Positions 52,185-53,208 of a stretch of DNA of 53,208 nucleotides are shown here, in pieces. A program made the translations under genes and the position numbers. The notes beneath the pieces are model-generated. The model saw only the letters and a list, made by a program, of their open reading frames with translations. It had not been told where the DNA came from and made no database searches. The number at the start of each line of letters is the position of its first letter. The stretch's first letter is position 1. This DNA is from Planctomycetota bacterium (lineage in GTDB: Bacteria > Planctomycetota > Phycisphaerae > FEN-1346), in contig JAUVZF010000020.1 in NCBI GenBank assembly GCA_030602705.1, positions 1 to 53,208 of the forward strand, read 5' to 3'.

Positions 52185-53208
52185 ATGGCTGAACAGGTTT
52201 TCGCGGGCTCGCTGGAGCCCGGCGTCAAACTCGGCAAGTACGAGGTCCGCGAGCAACTCGCCACCGGCGGCATGGCCATCATCTACAAGGCCTACGACCC
52301 GTCGCTCGACCGGTACGTTGCCGTCAAACAGATTGCGCCGCACCTGGCGCAGGACCCGCGGTTCCTGGAGCGGTTCCGGACAGAGGCCCAGACCCTGGCC
52401 AAACTCTCGGCCACCCAGGCCAACATCGTCAACGTCCACGAACTCATCCAGGAAGGCGGCCAACTGTACCTCGTGATGGAATGCGTCGAGGGAACCACGC
52501 TGCGCGCCCTGATGGACCGCGGCCCCATGCCGCTTCAGACGGGCCTGGGCGTGCTTCTGTCAACGGCCCTCGGCCTGAAAGCCATGCACGCCCAGGCCAT
52601 CGTCCACCGTGACCTCACGCCCGCCAACATCATGATGGCCAAGGACGGGGCCCTGAAGATCACCGACTTCGGCCTCATCGGTCATTCGGGCGGCAAGACC
52701 AGTTTGCCGATGGGAACGACCAAGTACATGGCCCCCGAGATGTTCACGGGCGCGCCGGTCGATGCCCGGGCCGACCTGTACAGCCTGGGGATGATCGCCT
52801 ACGAGATGTTTGTCGGGCCGGAGAAGTTCACGGAGGTGTTCCGCGACGTTCTGCGCGACGAACGGGCCCAGCAGGTCCGGTGGATGCACTGGCACTCCAA
52901 CCCGGCGCTGAAGACCCCGCCGCTGCGCGACCTTCAGCCGGGCATCCCGCCGCTTGTGGCCAAGATCGTCGAGCGCATGACGGAGAAGGACCCGTCGAGG
53001 CGGTTCGCCTCGTCCGAGCAGGTCATCAAGTGGCTGCGGCGGATCTTCGTCATGCACGTCCAGGGCAAGAGCGTTTCGCAGACCGACTCCAAGACGCTGG
53101 AGAAGGAGATGGAAGCCGACGCGACGGCTGTGGCGCCGACTGCGGTCGCCCCGGCCGGTCGGGGCGCCGTGGCGGGCCAGGCCGCCCCCGCCGGGGCGGT
53201 GGCGGTGG
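52185..53208 (+). CDS. Ser/Thr protein kinase, cut by window end
   Basis: The visible 341 residues form a Hanks-type kinase: Gly-rich LATGGMAIIYKAYD, catalytic K48 in VAVKQI, HRDLTPAN (141-148) and DFG at 161-163, then GTTKYMAPE. The canonical HRDLKPxN has Lys at 145, here Thr, which may weaken phosphate-transfer chemistry or signal a specialised kinase. An Ala/Pro-rich tail begins after residue 300 and runs off the window. The Tad operon upstream suggests a role in controlling surface structures. Confidence 0.85.
   Translation, partial: MAEQVFAGSLEPGVKLGKYEVREQLATGGMAIIYKAYDPSLDRYVAVKQIAPHLAQDPRFLERFRTEAQTLAKLSATQANIVNVHELIQEGGQLYLVMECVEGTTLRALMDRGPMPLQTGLGVLLSTALGLKAMHAQAIVHRDLTPANIMMAKDGALKITDFGLIGHSGGKTSLPMGTTKYMAPEMFTGAPVDARADLYSLGMIAYEMFVGPEKFTEVFRDVLRDERAQQVRWMHWHSNPALKTPPLRDLQPGIPPLVAKIVERMTEKDPSRRFASSEQVIKWLRRIFVMHVQGKSVSQTDSKTLEKEMEADATAVAPTAVAPAGRGAVAGQAAPAGAVAV

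Overview
The window reads as a piece of a high-GC Planctomycetota chromosome, most likely an uncultured anaerobic Phycisphaerae-like lineage. This is inference from gene content: TAT-exported Gfo/Idh/MocA oxidoreductases, exported sulfatases, a long secreted di-haem protein related to the hydrazine synthase alpha family, discoidin-type exported proteins, and a Tad pilus locus followed by a bacterial Ser/Thr kinase. No rRNA or other taxonomic marker is present.

Layout. (1) 1-6750: a lipoprotein, a repeat-rich 1 kb spacer, a TAT-exported oxidoreductase with a HEAT-like protein, and an exported transglutaminase-like/discoidin protein. (2) 6744-11743, minus strand: a sugar/polyol operon with an AroE-like dehydrogenase, a FGGY kinase, a zinc alcohol dehydrogenase and a RhaT-like permease. 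(3) 12071-16825, minus strand: an NHL-type beta-propeller lipoprotein and the 1153-residue di-haem protein. (4) 16862-19955: two 205-bp direct repeats bracket a low-GC cargo of a tRNA-Arg 3' fragment, a SIR2-domain protein and a four-helix membrane protein. (5) 20176-26216: two formylglycine sulfatases, a second Gfo/Idh/MocA enzyme and a discoidin-containing exported protein, a typical polysaccharide or glycoside degradation set. (6) 26669-28160: an accessory pair (single-helix membrane protein and SEC-C protein). (7) 28421-29456: a Thi4-like thiazole synthase and a small protein. (8) 29841-37893: a metalloid cluster with two ArsR repressors, a DUF318-type permease, an Fe-S protein, a DGC protein, an ACR3 exporter, a mini-thioredoxin, a thioredoxin-NosL-MerB-like lipoprotein, CcdA and a TAT-exported FMN reductase. 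(9) 38310-47930: a histidine kinase and NtrC-type regulator, then a clear sigma-54 promoter driving a NuoE / NuoF-GltD fusion / NuoG-N / glutamate-synthase-like flavoprotein operon. (10) 48078-53208: tRNA-Arg(UCG), a small MITE-like repeat, and a Tad pilus operon running into a protein kinase cut by the window edge.

How the parts may work together. In the metalloid cluster, CcdA could pass reducing equivalents across the membrane to the thioredoxin domain of the three-domain lipoprotein, while ACR3 and the permease export the metalloid and the two ArsR proteins sense it through near-identical operators. The sigma-54 operon looks like a flavin-based, probably electron-bifurcating, NAD(P)H enzyme whose catalytic partner is a GltB-like flavoprotein instead of a hydrogenase.

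Mobile structure. The intact tRNA-Arg (48078-48153) and a 49-bp copy of its 3' end (17126-17174) are in direct orientation about 31 kb apart, the geometry left by tRNA-targeting islands. No integrase is visible. At least three families of small palindromic repeats are dispersed between genes.
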